A stretch of 64,000 bases of DNA from Chryseomicrobium sp. FSL W7-1435 (GCF_038595005.1 NZ_CP151997.1:2480001-2544000), one strand, 5' to 3'; counted from the stretch's first letter, positions 17,207 through 26,763 are shown. The notes: generated by a model from the letters alone, not told the origin. Translations and numbers: made by a program.

Positions 17207-17922
17207 TCGCTTAAATCCACATTGTGATAGACTTGGCGCACATCTTCTAAATCTTCGATGGCATCTACCATTTTTTCAAATTGTGCTTGGTCTTCTGCGC
17301 TCAACTGAATATCATTTTGAGCAAGCATTGTTAACTCGGCAACAGAGAACTCTGACACGCCAGCACCACGGAAGGCTTCTTGCACCGCATGGAACTGATC
17401 AGGCTCTGCATAAACAATTACTGTATCCTCTTCATCAAGAATATCTCGTGCATCGACATCTGCATCCATTAGAAGCTCGAGAACATCATCCTCTGACTTA
17501 CCTTCCACTCCAATAACAGCTGTGGCATCAAACATGTACGATACAGATCCACTGACACCCATGTTCCCGCCGTTTTTACCGAATGCCGCACGAACGTCAG
17601 AAGCTGTACGATTCACATTGTTCGTCAAAGCGTCCACAATTACCATAGAGCCGCCTGGACCAAAGCCTTCATAGCGAAGCTCGTCATAGCTTTCTTCTCC
17701 GCCGCCTTTTGCTTTTTCAATGGCTTTGTCAATAATATGTTTTGGTACGCTGTAAGTCTTTGCACGTTCTAAAACTACCTTCAATGCTTGGTTAGATACT
17801 GGATCAGGCTCGCCTTGGCGTGCTGCTACATAAATCTCGCGACCAAACTTTGCATAAATACGACTTGTATTTGCGTCTTTTGATGCTTTCTTTTCTTTAA
17901 TATTGTTCCATTTACGTCCCAT
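17203..17922 (-). CDS. yebC: YebC/TACO1-family protein (YeeI type)
   Basis: 239 residues with the three-domain YebC layout and the N-terminus [20 protein letters not shown] characteristic of the B. subtilis YeeI branch. Older annotation calls these transcription factors; more recent work links YebC proteins to relief of ribosome stalling at proline-rich stretches, like mitochondrial TACO1. It shares a 4-nt overlap with the exported protein downstream. Monocistronic promoter region is short. Confidence 0.9.
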   Translation of the reverse strand: MGRKWNNIKEKKASKDANTSRIYAKFGREIYVAARQGEPDPVSNQALKVVLERAKTYSVPKHIIDKAIEKAKGGGEESYDELRYEGFGPGGSMVIVDALTNNVNRTASDVRAAFGKNGGNMGVSGSVSYMFDATAVIGVEGKSEDDVLELLMDADVDARDILDEEDTVIVYAEPDQFHAVQEAFRGAGVSEFSVAELTMLAQNDIQLSAEDQAQFEKMVDAIEDLEDVRQVYHNVDLSE

Positions 17923-18023
17923 AAATTGTCACTCTCTTTCTATTCTGTCGCCTCCCATTATACACGAATCTCTGGCTCCCTTCTAGTTCCGAGGAAACCG
18001 CGTCAGGATGCAGGTTTCTATGC

Positions 18024-18029
18024 TATAAT
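18024..18029 (+). promoter_or_regulatory. Extended -10 promoter of pgi
   Basis: TGCTATAAT, an extended -10 with no good -35. Transcription would begin near 18036, which rules out the upstream ATG at 18036 as a normal start. Confidence 0.5.
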
Positions 18030-18065
18030 TAGAGCATGAAAAGTACACGAAAAGGGAGTTTTCCA

Positions 18066-19346
18066 ATGACAGTTCAAGTCTCATTTTCTGGCGATTATCG
18101 TTCACTAGTTACACCAGAAACTTCACAAAAAATCAACGCTATTTCTGAAGCAATGAACGCCCGCACTTCAGCAGGAGCTGAATTTTTAGGCTGGAAAAAC
18201 TGGCCTTCTGAAATCGACTCACAGTTAGTGGAGCGTATCCAAAAGACCGCAGAAAAAATTCAGCAGCAGGCAGACGTACTAGTCGTCATCGGAATTGGTG
18301 GTTCTTATTTAGGGGCAAAAGCTGTCCTCGAAGCGTTGCGTCAGCCGTTCCAAGTGACTGAAAAAGTAGAGATTATCTTTGCCGGTCATTTAGTGAGTGG
18401 GGCTTACCTTAAAAACCTCCTGACGTATCTTGATACGAAAGAAGTTGCCGTCAACGTCATCTCCAAATCTGGCAAGACAACTGAACCCGCGATTGCTTTC
18501 CGTTTTATTCAAGACTACATGGAAAAACGCTATGGCCAAGAGGCTGCTGAGCGTATTTATGTAACCACCGATGCGGAAAAAGGTGCTCTATTAGATGTCG
18601 CGAAAGAAAAAGACTATGCTCGTTTTGTTGTTCCAGACGATATTGGAGGACGTTATTCTGTCTTAACATCGGTTGGTCTCCTTCCTATCGCAGCAGCAGG
18701 TCACTCCATTGATCACCTGTTAGCAGGTGCGAAACGTGCAGAAGGCGAATTAGCTACGGTCGATTTAGAGGAAAACCCAGCAATACAATATGCACTAGTT
18801 CGTGACCACTTGTATTCGACTGGCTATCCAGTAGAAATCTCGGCCATCTTCGAAGAACGTTTGAAGTTTGTCCAAGAGTGGTGGAAGCAACTTGTTGGAG
18901 AAAGTGAAGGCAAGCAAGGAAAAGGGATTTTCCCAGCATCTGTTCAATACTCGACTGATTTGCATTCTCTTGGACAATACGTACAAGATGGCAAGCGTAT
19001 GTTGTTTGAAACATTTTTAAAAGTAGCGTCAGTAGAAGACGACATCACGATGCAACTTGCGGAAAATGACAGCGACGAACTAAATTACTTGGCTGGCAAG
19101 ACGCTACACACAGTAAATGATGCTGTGCAACAAGCTACTGCTGAAGCCCATTTATCTGGAGGAGTACCTCTAGTGACGCTTGAAATCCCTGATTTATCAG
19201 AGGACACGATTGGTTACTTGTTGTATTTCTACATGATCAGCTGTGCATACAGTGCTTATCTGCTTGAAATCAACCCATTTGATCAACCTGGTGTAGAAGA
19301 GTATAAAGTGAATATGTTCCGCTTACTAAACAAACCAGGATTTTAA
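18066..19346 (+). CDS. pgi: Glucose-6-phosphate isomerase
   Basis: 426 residues from ATG 18066, chosen because AAGGGAG lies 10 nt ahead. Interconverts glucose 6-phosphate and fructose 6-phosphate. Both PGI signatures are present: DDIGGRYSVLTSVG and the C-terminal QPGVEEYK with the catalytic Lys; the Glu of VGESEGKQGKG and His of DLHSLGQ are in place. Slightly shorter at the N-terminus than Bacillus Pgi (about 450) but complete in the core. Confidence 0.95.
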   Translation: MTVQVSFSGDYRSLVTPETSQKINAISEAMNARTSAGAEFLGWKNWPSEIDSQLVERIQKTAEKIQQQADVLVVIGIGGSYLGAKAVLEALRQPFQVTEKVEIIFAGHLVSGAYLKNLLTYLDTKEVAVNVISKSGKTTEPAIAFRFIQDYMEKRYGQEAAERIYVTTDAEKGALLDVAKEKDYARFVVPDDIGGRYSVLTSVGLLPIAAAGHSIDHLLAGAKRAEGELATVDLEENPAIQYALVRDHLYSTGYPVEISAIFEERLKFVQEWWKQLVGESEGKQGKGIFPASVQYSTDLHSLGQYVQDGKRMLFETFLKVASVEDDITMQLAENDSDELNYLAGKTLHTVNDAVQQATAEAHLSGGVPLVTLEIPDLSEDTIGYLLYFYMISCAYSAYLLEINPFDQPGVEEYKVNMFRLLNKPGF

Positions 19347-19375
19347 TTCAACAAAAAGAGATTAGGACAAAATTA

Positions 19376-19566
19376 AATCAGCAAGTTCTCTAGGGTTCCA
19401 GAGAATTTGCTGATTTTTCCTGTATATTGAGTTCCGTTTCGGGGCTGCGTTCCGTGGGCGCGTCGTGAGCCTCCTCGTCGCAAGCTCCTGCGGGGTCTCA
19501 CGTTTCGACTTTTGATCCCACTGGAGTCAACCCCTACACTCCACTCAACTTTCTAACTAGTTGGGT
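19376..19566. repeat. Terminator-linked GC-rich intergenic repeat, copy 2
   Basis: Begins with the pgi terminator hairpin (AATCAGCAAGTTCTCT / AGAGAATTTGCTGATT, then T5 at about 19417) and continues with a GC-rich block nearly identical to 1196-1319. Just before it, GAGATTAGGACAAAAT resembles the IS inverted repeat GAGGCTGGGACAAAAC. Confidence 0.8.
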
Positions 19567-19599
19567 TTTAGTTCTGTATTTTGTTCTAGTATGTTTAGT

Positions 19600-20217
19600 T
19601 TAATACGCGAGTCCCACTCGAGTACGTTTAAATTTATCTTCGGCGAGCGCTGTATAGGCGCAATGGGCAGTATCTGCTGTCGAGATCTGTTTGCCATCAA
19701 TAGGCAGGTAATCTTCCTTGGTTCTGTACACTTCAGTCAGCGGACCATCTGGCAGATAGGTCGGGCAGATAATCGTCCAGTCTAGGTCACTGTCCTTGAA
19801 TGCCTCAAAGACTTTGGCATGTTCCTCAGCAGCAAACGTCAATTTTCGATTGGATTCCCCAGATTGAAATCTGTAAGCGCCTGGTTCGGTTCGACTGTTT
19901 AAAATACCGGCCGTCCCAATTGTCACAATTCGCGAAACCTGTTGATTTTTCATCACCGGAACCACAGCTGCAACAAATTCAGAAAGCGTAGTTTTTTTAT
20001 CTGTTCCAAGACCACTAAAAACGGCGTCTACTCCTTGTAAGACCTGCTCGATGTCTTGTGCTTTCCGAGCATCACCTACCCACACATGAATCCCTGGTTG
20101 TTCCATCCACTCTTGCTTTGAACGAACAAGTAAATGCAGTTCGTGACCTGCCGCAAGAGCCAATTCAGCCAACTGCTTACCTACACGACCTGTTGCTCCA
20201 AATAGTGCGAGTTTCAT
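19600..20217 (-). CDS. NAD(P)-binding oxidoreductase (atypical SDR)
   Basis: 205 residues. The N-terminal dinucleotide motif GATGRVGKQ and the NmrA/SDR_a5-like body (FSGLGTDKKTT, VTIGTAGIL, DWTIICPTYLPDGP) place it with YwnB/YhfK-type proteins. The Tyr-x3-Lys of classical SDRs is absent, as usual for this branch. Role unknown. Convergent with pgi across the repeat. Confidence 0.8.
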   Translation of the reverse strand: MKLALFGATGRVGKQLAELALAAGHELHLLVRSKQEWMEQPGIHVWVGDARKAQDIEQVLQGVDAVFSGLGTDKKTTLSEFVAAVVPVMKNQQVSRIVTIGTAGILNSRTEPGAYRFQSGESNRKLTFAAEEHAKVFEAFKDSDLDWTIICPTYLPDGPLTEVYRTKEDYLPIDGKQISTADTAHCAYTALAEDKFKRTRVGLAY

Positions 20218-20267
20218 GACTATCGCCTCCTCTACTTAGTGTAATCAAGTGCATTTTAAAATACGAA

Positions 20268-20297
20268 TGAAAACCCTCATCCACTGGACAAGGGTTC
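20268..20297 (-). terminator. Terminator of the alpha-glucoside operon
   Basis: On the minus strand AACCCT pairs with AGGGTT and is followed by UUUC; modest. Confidence 0.55.
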
Positions 20298-20301
20298 GCT
20301 A

Positions 20302-21939
20302 TTAAACAAGTTTGTATATACGGGCTTCAAAAGGAGCAAGCTCAAGGCCTTCTGAATCTGAATTAGTTAAAATAATTTCTGCATCCTTCACTGTCGTATA
20401 AAGACTTTCAATCGATGCCGTTTCCTTTGTTAAATTCGAAACAATCAAGAAACGTGTGTTTTCAAAACTACGAGTATAAGCGTAAACTTGTGTATCTTCT
20501 GCCAGCATTAGCTCATAGTCTCCATAAACGAAGGCTTCATTTTCTTTGCGTAAACGAATCATTGTTTTATAAAAATGAAGAATGGACGCTTCGTCCGCCA
20601 ACTGGCGATCCACATTGATTTCTGTGTAATTTGGGTTCATCCCAATCCAAGGTGACCCCGTCGAGAAGCCAGCATTCATCTCATCTGACCAGTGCATCGG
20701 CGTACGAGAATTGTCACGGCTTGTCTGCCACAAGTCTTGCATGATTGCTTCGTGCGTTTCTCCGTTAGCCGTACGCTCTTTATACATGTTTTTAGCTGAA
20801 ACATCGTTGTATTCATCAATAGTATCGAACTGAACATTCGTCATACCAATTTCTTGTCCTTGGTAGATGAATGGTGTTCCTTTCATGAAGAAATACATCG
20901 TCGCCAAAGCTTTTGCACTTTGCGCCCAGTACTCTTGATCATTCCCCCATGTAGAAACAATGCGGGCTTTGTCATGATTTTCTAGGAATAAAGCATTCCA
21001 ACCGTCATTAGCTAGGGCATGTTGCCAGCGCGTCAAAACGTTTTTCAACTCAAGAACGTCTAACGTATTCCCGTCCCATAAACCTAAGTGTTCAAATTGG
21101 AAGATCATATCGAACTTGCCGTCAGTCTCGTTGACCCATTCTGAGATTTGTTCACTGCTTACACCATTCGCTTCTCCGACCGTCATAATGTCGTAGTTCG
21201 CGAATGTCTTGTCTTTCAGCTCACCTAAGAATGGCATGATTCCTTCTACATTCATGTACTTCGACCAAGCTTGAATGTACTCTTTGCCTTCTTCTTCCGG
21301 CATATCCGAGAATGTCAGGTCTTTCTTGATATGGCTGATTGCATCTACGCGGAAACCGTCGATTCCTTTGTCCAACCACCAGTTGACCATGTTATACAAA
21401 GCTGTACGCACATCTTCATTTTCCCAATTAAGGTCTGGTTGTTTAGTAGAGAACAAGTGCAAGAAGTATTGACCACTTGCCTCGTCGTATTCCCAAGCAG
21501 AACCGCCGAAAATACTACCCCAGTTGTTTGGTTCTTTGCCGTCCTTGCCATCTTTCCAAATATACCAGTCGCGTTTGTCATTTTCTTTAGACTCACGAGA
21601 TTCGATAAACCACTCGTGTTCATCTGAAGAGTGATTGATGACAAGGTCAATAATCAGCTTCATACCACGCTTGTGCACTTCGGCAAGCAATTCATCGAAA
21701 TCTGCCATCGTACCAAACTCGTCCATAATATCTTGATAATCACTGATATCATAGCCATTGTCGTCATTTGGTGACTTGTACATCGGACAGATCCAGATAA
21801 TATCGATTCCTAAGTCTTGAATATAATCCAAGCGAGAAATCAGACCTTGCAAGTCTCCAATCCCGTCTCCATTTGAATCTTGAAAGCTTCGTGGGTAGAC
21901 TTGGTACGCCACCGCTTCTTTCCACCATGTTTTTTTCAT
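20302..21939 (-). CDS. malL: GH13 alpha-glucosidase, alpha-1,4-type
   Basis: 545 residues from ATG 21939 (the frame opens at GTG 21951). GH13_31 barrel: nucleophile Asp199 (GFRVDA), acid Glu256 (TVGEA) and transition-state Asp in ENHDKAR. The residue after the nucleophile is Ala; in this subfamily Ala or Thr goes with alpha-1,4 cleavage and Val with alpha-1,6. It therefore probably splits maltose and malto-oligosaccharides. No signal peptide. Last gene of a five-gene operon, 18 nt after the LacI regulator. Confidence 0.88.
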   Translation of the reverse strand: MKKTWWKEAVAYQVYPRSFQDSNGDGIGDLQGLISRLDYIQDLGIDIIWICPMYKSPNDDNGYDISDYQDIMDEFGTMADFDELLAEVHKRGMKLIIDLVINHSSDEHEWFIESRESKENDKRDWYIWKDGKDGKEPNNWGSIFGGSAWEYDEASGQYFLHLFSTKQPDLNWENEDVRTALYNMVNWWLDKGIDGFRVDAISHIKKDLTFSDMPEEEGKEYIQAWSKYMNVEGIMPFLGELKDKTFANYDIMTVGEANGVSSEQISEWVNETDGKFDMIFQFEHLGLWDGNTLDVLELKNVLTRWQHALANDGWNALFLENHDKARIVSTWGNDQEYWAQSAKALATMYFFMKGTPFIYQGQEIGMTNVQFDTIDEYNDVSAKNMYKERTANGETHEAIMQDLWQTSRDNSRTPMHWSDEMNAGFSTGSPWIGMNPNYTEINVDRQLADEASILHFYKTMIRLRKENEAFVYGDYELMLAEDTQVYAYTRSFENTRFLIVSNLTKETASIESLYTTVKDAEIILTNSDSEGLELAPFEARIYKLV

Positions 21940-21957
21940 ATGCTGCCTCACTTACTT

Positions 21958-22986
21958 CTACCGTGTATTGAGAGATTGGCAGGAGTTGCGGACGATGAGC
22001 GTAGTGTCCACAAACTGATGGGTCGCTTCTCTCTCTGGTTGTTTGATGCGCTCGAGTAGTAACTCGGTCGCTTTTAGACCCAATTCAAAAATATTGATAT
22101 CCACTGATGTCAAAGGTGGTTTTACATGCTCTGACAAGGCATGGTTATTAAAGCTAATAATCGAAACATCTTCTGGTACGCGAATCTCTAATTGTTCAAG
22201 GTAACGAATGATTTCGTACGCTACTGAGTCATCGTGCGCCACTAGAGCAGTAGGTGGTGACTGTTGTGTCATTAACTGTCTGATTGCTTCTTTTCCATCC
22301 TGCTCAAAAGCAAAGTCGTGGATAAAATATTGTTCTTGATACTTTAATGCATGCGATTCAAGTGCCGCACGGTATCCCTCTAGACGATCAGATGATACGA
22401 CGAACTCTAAATCTCCTCCGATGAAGGCGATTTCGCGATGCCCTAATCCGAATAAATATTCCACCACATCTTGTGCAATCTTTTTGTTGTCATTGTCGAC
22501 AAAATCTACTTGGTCTTCAAATGCATATGGACGCCCCACAATCGTGAACGGGAAATGCATCTCACGTAAGTAATTGAGTGTTTTATCATCTACTCGAGAG
22601 TACAACAAGATGATGCCATCTACTTTTCTCCCCTGTACCATCGCGACAACTTCTTGGAAAATCTCTTCTTCTGTGCCACCTGTAGATAAATACAGACCTA
22701 GCTTGCAGGCATGTGCCGTTGTAGAAATTCCTCGGATGACTTCCGGGAAGAACGGGTTTTGGAATGCGAGTGTCGCTGAGTTTGCCATCACGACACCAAT
22801 AGTTTGCGTCGTGCGTGCTGCAAGATTTCGTGCTTGGAAGTTTGGATAGTAGTGCATACTTTCCATGACTTCCCGTACCTTTTTCTTCGTCTTTTCACTA
22901 ATCCGTGGGTGATCGGCGATGACACGTGAAACAGTGGAAGGAGAGACATTGGCCTCTCGTGCAACATCTATAATCGTTACAGCCAT
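21958..22986 (-). CDS. malR: LacI-family regulator of the alpha-glucoside operon
   Basis: 342 residues from ATG 22986, preceded by AAGGAG; the longer frame lies inside the ugpC-type gene. N-terminal helix-turn-helix (TIIDVAREANVSPSTVSRVI), hinge, then periplasmic-binding-like effector domain. It lies inside the operon it probably controls. The 14-bp palindrome at 26750 upstream of the first gene is the natural operator. Effector is likely maltose or a related glucoside. The symbol reflects context, not proven orthology. Confidence 0.85.
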   Translation of the reverse strand: MAVTIIDVAREANVSPSTVSRVIADHPRISEKTKKKVREVMESMHYYPNFQARNLAARTTQTIGVVMANSATLAFQNPFFPEVIRGISTTAHACKLGLYLSTGGTEEEIFQEVVAMVQGRKVDGIILLYSRVDDKTLNYLREMHFPFTIVGRPYAFEDQVDFVDNDNKKIAQDVVEYLFGLGHREIAFIGGDLEFVVSSDRLEGYRAALESHALKYQEQYFIHDFAFEQDGKEAIRQLMTQQSPPTALVAHDDSVAYEIIRYLEQLEIRVPEDVSIISFNNHALSEHVKPPLTSVDINIFELGLKATELLLERIKQPEREATHQFVDTTLIVRNSCQSLNTR

Positions 22987-23002
22987 GCGAACTCCTTCTT
23001 TC

Positions 23003-24109
23003 TTAGATAGTGTCAACCGCGCCGATTCGTAGTTCAGTCTCTTTATCAAAGAAGTGTGCCCGCTCCATGTGGAACACGAGATCCACAGTCTGGCCGCGTT
23101 CGATACCGTTTTGTGCATCTACACGTCCAATGAAGTCTTGCCCTTCTAAATTTGCATATAAAATCTGCTCGGCACCTGTAAGTTCTGCCACTTCAATGTA
23201 GGCAGGTACTCGGTGTGCGTGCGTTACATCATAAGCTCCGTTATCATCTGTAACATGCTCTGGACGAATACCAAGAACGACTTCTTGTCCTTCGTATGCT
23301 TTTAAACGTGCTTGTTGGTCATCCGTTAGTGAAATCAGTACTTCGCCAACTTTGAACTGACCGTTTACCACTGTACCTGTTAGGAAGTTCATAGAAGGTG
23401 AACCAATAAAGCCACCAACGAACATGTTGTCTGGATTGTCGTATACTTCTTTTGGTGTACCAACTTGTTGAACGACACCGTCTTTCATAATGACAATGCG
23501 CGTTGCCATCGTCATTGCTTCTGTTTGATCATGTGTCACATAAATCGTTGTTGTGTTTAAGCGGTTATGAAGTTTAATAATCTCTGAACGCATTTGAACA
23601 CGTAATTTGGAGTCTAAGTTCGATAATGGCTCATCCATTAAGAAGACAGATGCATCACGGACGATTGCGCGGCCTAATGCTACACGTTGACGCTGTCCAC
23701 CAGAAAGCGCTTTTGGCTTACGATCTAGGTACGGATCAAGACCTAAGATCTTTGCAGCTTCATCTACACGGCGCTTGATTTCATCTTTTGGCACTTTGCG
23801 AATTTTCAATCCGTACGCCATGTTGTCGAACACGCTCATATGTGGATAAAGTGCGTAGTTTTGGAACACCATCGCGATGTCGCGATCTTTAGAAGCCACA
23901 TCGTTCATACGCTTGCCATCAATCATGAAGTCGCCTTCAGTGATATCTTCAAGACCCGCAATCATGCGTAATGTCGTGGATTTCCCACAACCAGATGGTC
24001 CTACAAATACGATGAACTCGCGATCTTCCACCTCTAAATTAAAATCAGTTACTGCTTGTACCTTATTGTCATAGCTCTTTGTAATATTTTTAAGTGTTAG
24101 AGTTGTCAT
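23003..24109 (-). CDS. msmK: Sugar ABC transporter ATPase (UgpC/MsmK/MsmX type)
   Basis: 368 residues. Walker A GPSGCGKST, signature LSGGQRQRVALGRA, Walker B VFLMDEPLSNLD, then the C-terminal OB-like regulatory domain. MsmX/MsmK ATPases power several carbohydrate importers whose operons lack their own ATPase. No sugar-binding protein or permease is in this operon, so it must work with transporters encoded elsewhere. ATG overlaps the end of the glucokinase gene by 4 nt. Confidence 0.92.
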   Translation of the reverse strand: MTTLTLKNITKSYDNKVQAVTDFNLEVEDREFIVFVGPSGCGKSTTLRMIAGLEDITEGDFMIDGKRMNDVASKDRDIAMVFQNYALYPHMSVFDNMAYGLKIRKVPKDEIKRRVDEAAKILGLDPYLDRKPKALSGGQRQRVALGRAIVRDASVFLMDEPLSNLDSKLRVQMRSEIIKLHNRLNTTTIYVTHDQTEAMTMATRIVIMKDGVVQQVGTPKEVYDNPDNMFVGGFIGSPSMNFLTGTVVNGQFKVGEVLISLTDDQQARLKAYEGQEVVLGIRPEHVTDDNGAYDVTHAHRVPAYIEVAELTGAEQILYANLEGQDFIGRVDAQNGIERGQTVDLVFHMERAHFFDKETELRIGAVDTI

Positions 24110-25023
24110 GCCAAACTTCCTTTCTCGCGGTGCGCCGCAGCGTCGCGTACAAGCATAGCTGCTCCTAGCATGCCTGCTTCATTTCCAAATTGAGCTCGTT
24201 TTAAAGTCAATGGCTTCAGTAACAATGGTTCTAACTCTTCAAGTAGTTGGCTCCACCAAGCCTCTGCCGAATCAATGACGCCTCCGCCGACTACGACAAC
24301 ATCCATGTCGAGGATGGCTTGTAGAGAAGAAATCGTGAGCGCAAGGTCCTGCACATAACGCGCACGCACTTGTTGCGCTTGCTTATGGCCTTGTAAAGCT
24401 AGTGGAAATACTTCACGAGGTGTGACGAATGAACCGTCTTCATGTACGACTTGGTACTCTTGAATCAAACGATGGATGGCTGAACCGGATACGTACTGTT
24501 CTGCGCATCCGCGTCTACCGCACCCACAAGGGATGCCATGTGGATAAAGAAGCATGTGACCGATTTCACCGCCACCGCCATGTTTGCCGTCCATGATTTT
24601 GCCATCAAAGATCAAGCCTCCGCCAAGTCCCGTACCGACAGTAACGGCTACTACGTTGCGTGCCCCTTGACCTGCACCAAGAATAGCTTCTGCCAAGGCA
24701 GCTACATTTGCATCGTTATTAACGGCTACCGGAAGCCCTGTCGCTCCTTCCAGCCACTCTTTGACCGGCGTTCCTTCCCAGCCTTCTAACTGCATTTCAA
24801 AGACGATTTTCCCTGAACCTGGTTCTACCATGCCGCGCGTCCCGATCCCAATGGCTTGAATTCCAGGATGGTCGGAAATCGCATGCTTTACATGCTGCTC
24901 CAAGTAAGGATAAAGAGGAATTTGTGTAGGGACAGTCCAGTCAGCTAAAACCTCACCTGTTGTCGTGACGACACCAAAGCGAATTTTTGTTCCGCCGATA
25001 TCTACTCCAAGAACTTGTGTCAT
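24106..25023 (-). CDS. glcK: ROK-family glucokinase
   Basis: 305 residues. Phosphate-1 motif GVDIGGTKIRFG, catalytic Asp in NNDANVAALAEA, ROK zinc motif CGCGRRGCAEQYVSG. Phosphorylates the glucose released by the two alpha-glucosidases. Overlaps the upstream glucosidase gene and the downstream ATPase gene by 4 nt each. Confidence 0.92.
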   Translation of the reverse strand: MTQVLGVDIGGTKIRFGVVTTTGEVLADWTVPTQIPLYPYLEQHVKHAISDHPGIQAIGIGTRGMVEPGSGKIVFEMQLEGWEGTPVKEWLEGATGLPVAVNNDANVAALAEAILGAGQGARNVVAVTVGTGLGGGLIFDGKIMDGKHGGGGEIGHMLLYPHGIPCGCGRRGCAEQYVSGSAIHRLIQEYQVVHEDGSFVTPREVFPLALQGHKQAQQVRARYVQDLALTISSLQAILDMDVVVVGGGVIDSAEAWWSQLLEELEPLLLKPLTLKRAQFGNEAGMLGAAMLVRDAAAHREKGSLA

Positions 25024-26696
25024 TGGTCTTCTCCTTTTTCAAATGACAGAATGAACGCATCATAGGCTCTCAACTCAAATCCTTCTGCAGTCTCTGTCGG
25101 TTGTGTATTTGCAAGTATGACCCCATATCCCGAGTCGAGCATCGAGATGTCTTTACGTTTGATTGTCTGTGTCTTATCTGTAAAGTTCGCTACGATGTAC
25201 CAAACGGTCGAGCCAAGAATTCGTTTATAAATGAACAACGCTTCGTCATCTGGTAACAACAGTTCAAAACTTCCTTCCGTAAACATCGGAAGTTGTTTGC
25301 GCAATCGGATCAATTGCTGATAGAAAGCAAAGATAGAATCTGGATCATTCACAGCCTGCTCAGCGTTGATTTCTGCCGTGTTAGGGTTTTGTGCAAGCCA
25401 AGGCGTTCCCGTTGTGAATCCGCCTTGTGGCGTCCACTGCATCGGTGTCCTAGCGTTATCACGCCCTTTTACGTAGATGCGTTTCAAGATACTTTTCGGC
25501 TCTTCACCTGCAGCCAATCGTTCGTTGTACATGTTAAGTGTTTCAATATCTTTATAATGCGAAATGTCAGGTAGTTGGATATTCGTCATTCCAATTTCTT
25601 CACCTTGATAAATATAGGGAGTTCCTTTCATCCCGTGCAATACAAGTGCCAGCATTTTCGCTGAATGCACACGATAGGTGCCATCATTACCGAACCGTGA
25701 AACAATTCTTGGCTGGTCATGGTTGTTCCAATAAAGTGAATTCCACCCTTGTTCTTTTAGAGCAAGTTGCCACTTCTCAAAATTGCGTTTTAAATCTGGT
25801 AAGTAAAGATCCGTGTAATTCCATTTGCCTCCAGGACCACTGTCTAAGTCCATATGTTCAAATGTGAACACCATGTTCAATTCTTGTCGATCTTCGCTTG
25901 TGTAAAGCAAGGCATCCTCGGGCGATGCACCTGGCATCTCACCCACTGTTAGAATATCGTACTTGTTTAATACCTTCTCATTCATTTCTTGGAGATAGGT
26001 GTGAATCTCGGGTCCGTTCATGAAATACGGGCTACCGTCTCCGTAGTGAGAGCCTTCGTGCACAATGCCATCTGGCAGATCTTCATGCTTTGAGATGAAG
26101 TTGATGACGTCCATCCGGAAACCACCGATTCCCTTGTCGAGCCAGTAAGTCATCATATCGTAGACTTCTTGGCGAAGGGGCTCATGACGCCAGTTCAAAT
26201 CAGGTTGTTTACGGGAGAAGAGATGCAAGTAATGCCAATCGTCTTCTGTGGATTCCCAAGCAGAGCCTGAGAACACGGACCCCCAATTATTTGGTGGATT
26301 TCCTTGCTTCCATATGTAATAGTTTCTATAAGGAGAGTCTGGTGATGATTTAGACTCTGTGAACCAAGCATGCTCATCAGAAGTATGGTTAACGACAAGA
26401 TCCATCACCAATCGAATACCTCGTGCTTTGGCTTGCTCAATCAGTTGCTCTAAATCTTCCATCGTACCAAACTCTTCATGTATGTTTTGGTAGTCTCGAA
26501 TATCGTAGCCATTGTCATCGTTCGGTGAATCGTAAACAGGGCTGAGCCAAATGACGTCAATACCTAAGTTTTGTAAGTAATCGAGTTTAGTAAGGATACC
26601 AGGGATATCCCCAATGCCATCTCCATTGCTGTCCATAAAGCTGCGTGGGTATATTTGGTATACGACGCTAGTTTTCCACCAAGGCTGTTGTTTCAC
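25020..26696 (-). CDS. malL: GH13 alpha-glucosidase, alpha-1,6-type (isomaltase)
   Basis: 558 residues from GTG 26696: GGGGGAG stands 8 nt ahead of it, while it directly abuts GTG 26705. Same fold as the enzyme at 20302, with Asp196 (GGFRMDV), Glu in TVGEMPG and Asp in WNNHDQPR. The residue after the nucleophile is Val197, the mark of oligo-1,6-glucosidases. First gene of the operon. The two paralogues thus look complementary in linkage. Cytoplasmic. Confidence 0.87.
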   Translation of the reverse strand: MKQQPWWKTSVVYQIYPRSFMDSNGDGIGDIPGILTKLDYLQNLGIDVIWLSPVYDSPNDDNGYDIRDYQNIHEEFGTMEDLEQLIEQAKARGIRLVMDLVVNHTSDEHAWFTESKSSPDSPYRNYYIWKQGNPPNNWGSVFSGSAWESTEDDWHYLHLFSRKQPDLNWRHEPLRQEVYDMMTYWLDKGIGGFRMDVINFISKHEDLPDGIVHEGSHYGDGSPYFMNGPEIHTYLQEMNEKVLNKYDILTVGEMPGASPEDALLYTSEDRQELNMVFTFEHMDLDSGPGGKWNYTDLYLPDLKRNFEKWQLALKEQGWNSLYWNNHDQPRIVSRFGNDGTYRVHSAKMLALVLHGMKGTPYIYQGEEIGMTNIQLPDISHYKDIETLNMYNERLAAGEEPKSILKRIYVKGRDNARTPMQWTPQGGFTTGTPWLAQNPNTAEINAEQAVNDPDSIFAFYQQLIRLRKQLPMFTEGSFELLLPDDEALFIYKRILGSTVWYIVANFTDKTQTIKRKDISMLDSGYGVILANTQPTETAEGFELRAYDAFILSFEKGEDQ

Positions 26697-26725
26697 GGCA
26701 TTCACTCCCCCATTTTCTTTCTCTC

Positions 26726-26754
26726 ATTCTACTGCTTTCAAAATGATTATGCAA
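26726..26754 (-). promoter_or_regulatory. SigA promoter of the alpha-glucoside operon
   Basis: On the minus strand TTGCAT (26754-26749), 17-nt spacer, TAGAAT (26731-26726), 30 nt before the GTG start. Confidence 0.75.
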
Positions 26755-26763
26755 GCGCTTGCA
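26750..26763. promoter_or_regulatory. LacI/CcpA-type operator
   Basis: TGCAAGCGCTTGCA, a perfect 14-bp palindrome overlapping the -35 box. With its flanking bases it fits the catabolite response element consensus and equally a MalR-type operator. Position predicts repression by blocking polymerase. Confidence 0.75.

Noticed and set aside
22987-23118. Longer N-terminus of the LacI-family gene
   Set aside because: Lies inside the ABC ATPase gene; the helix-turn-helix begins directly after ATG 22986.
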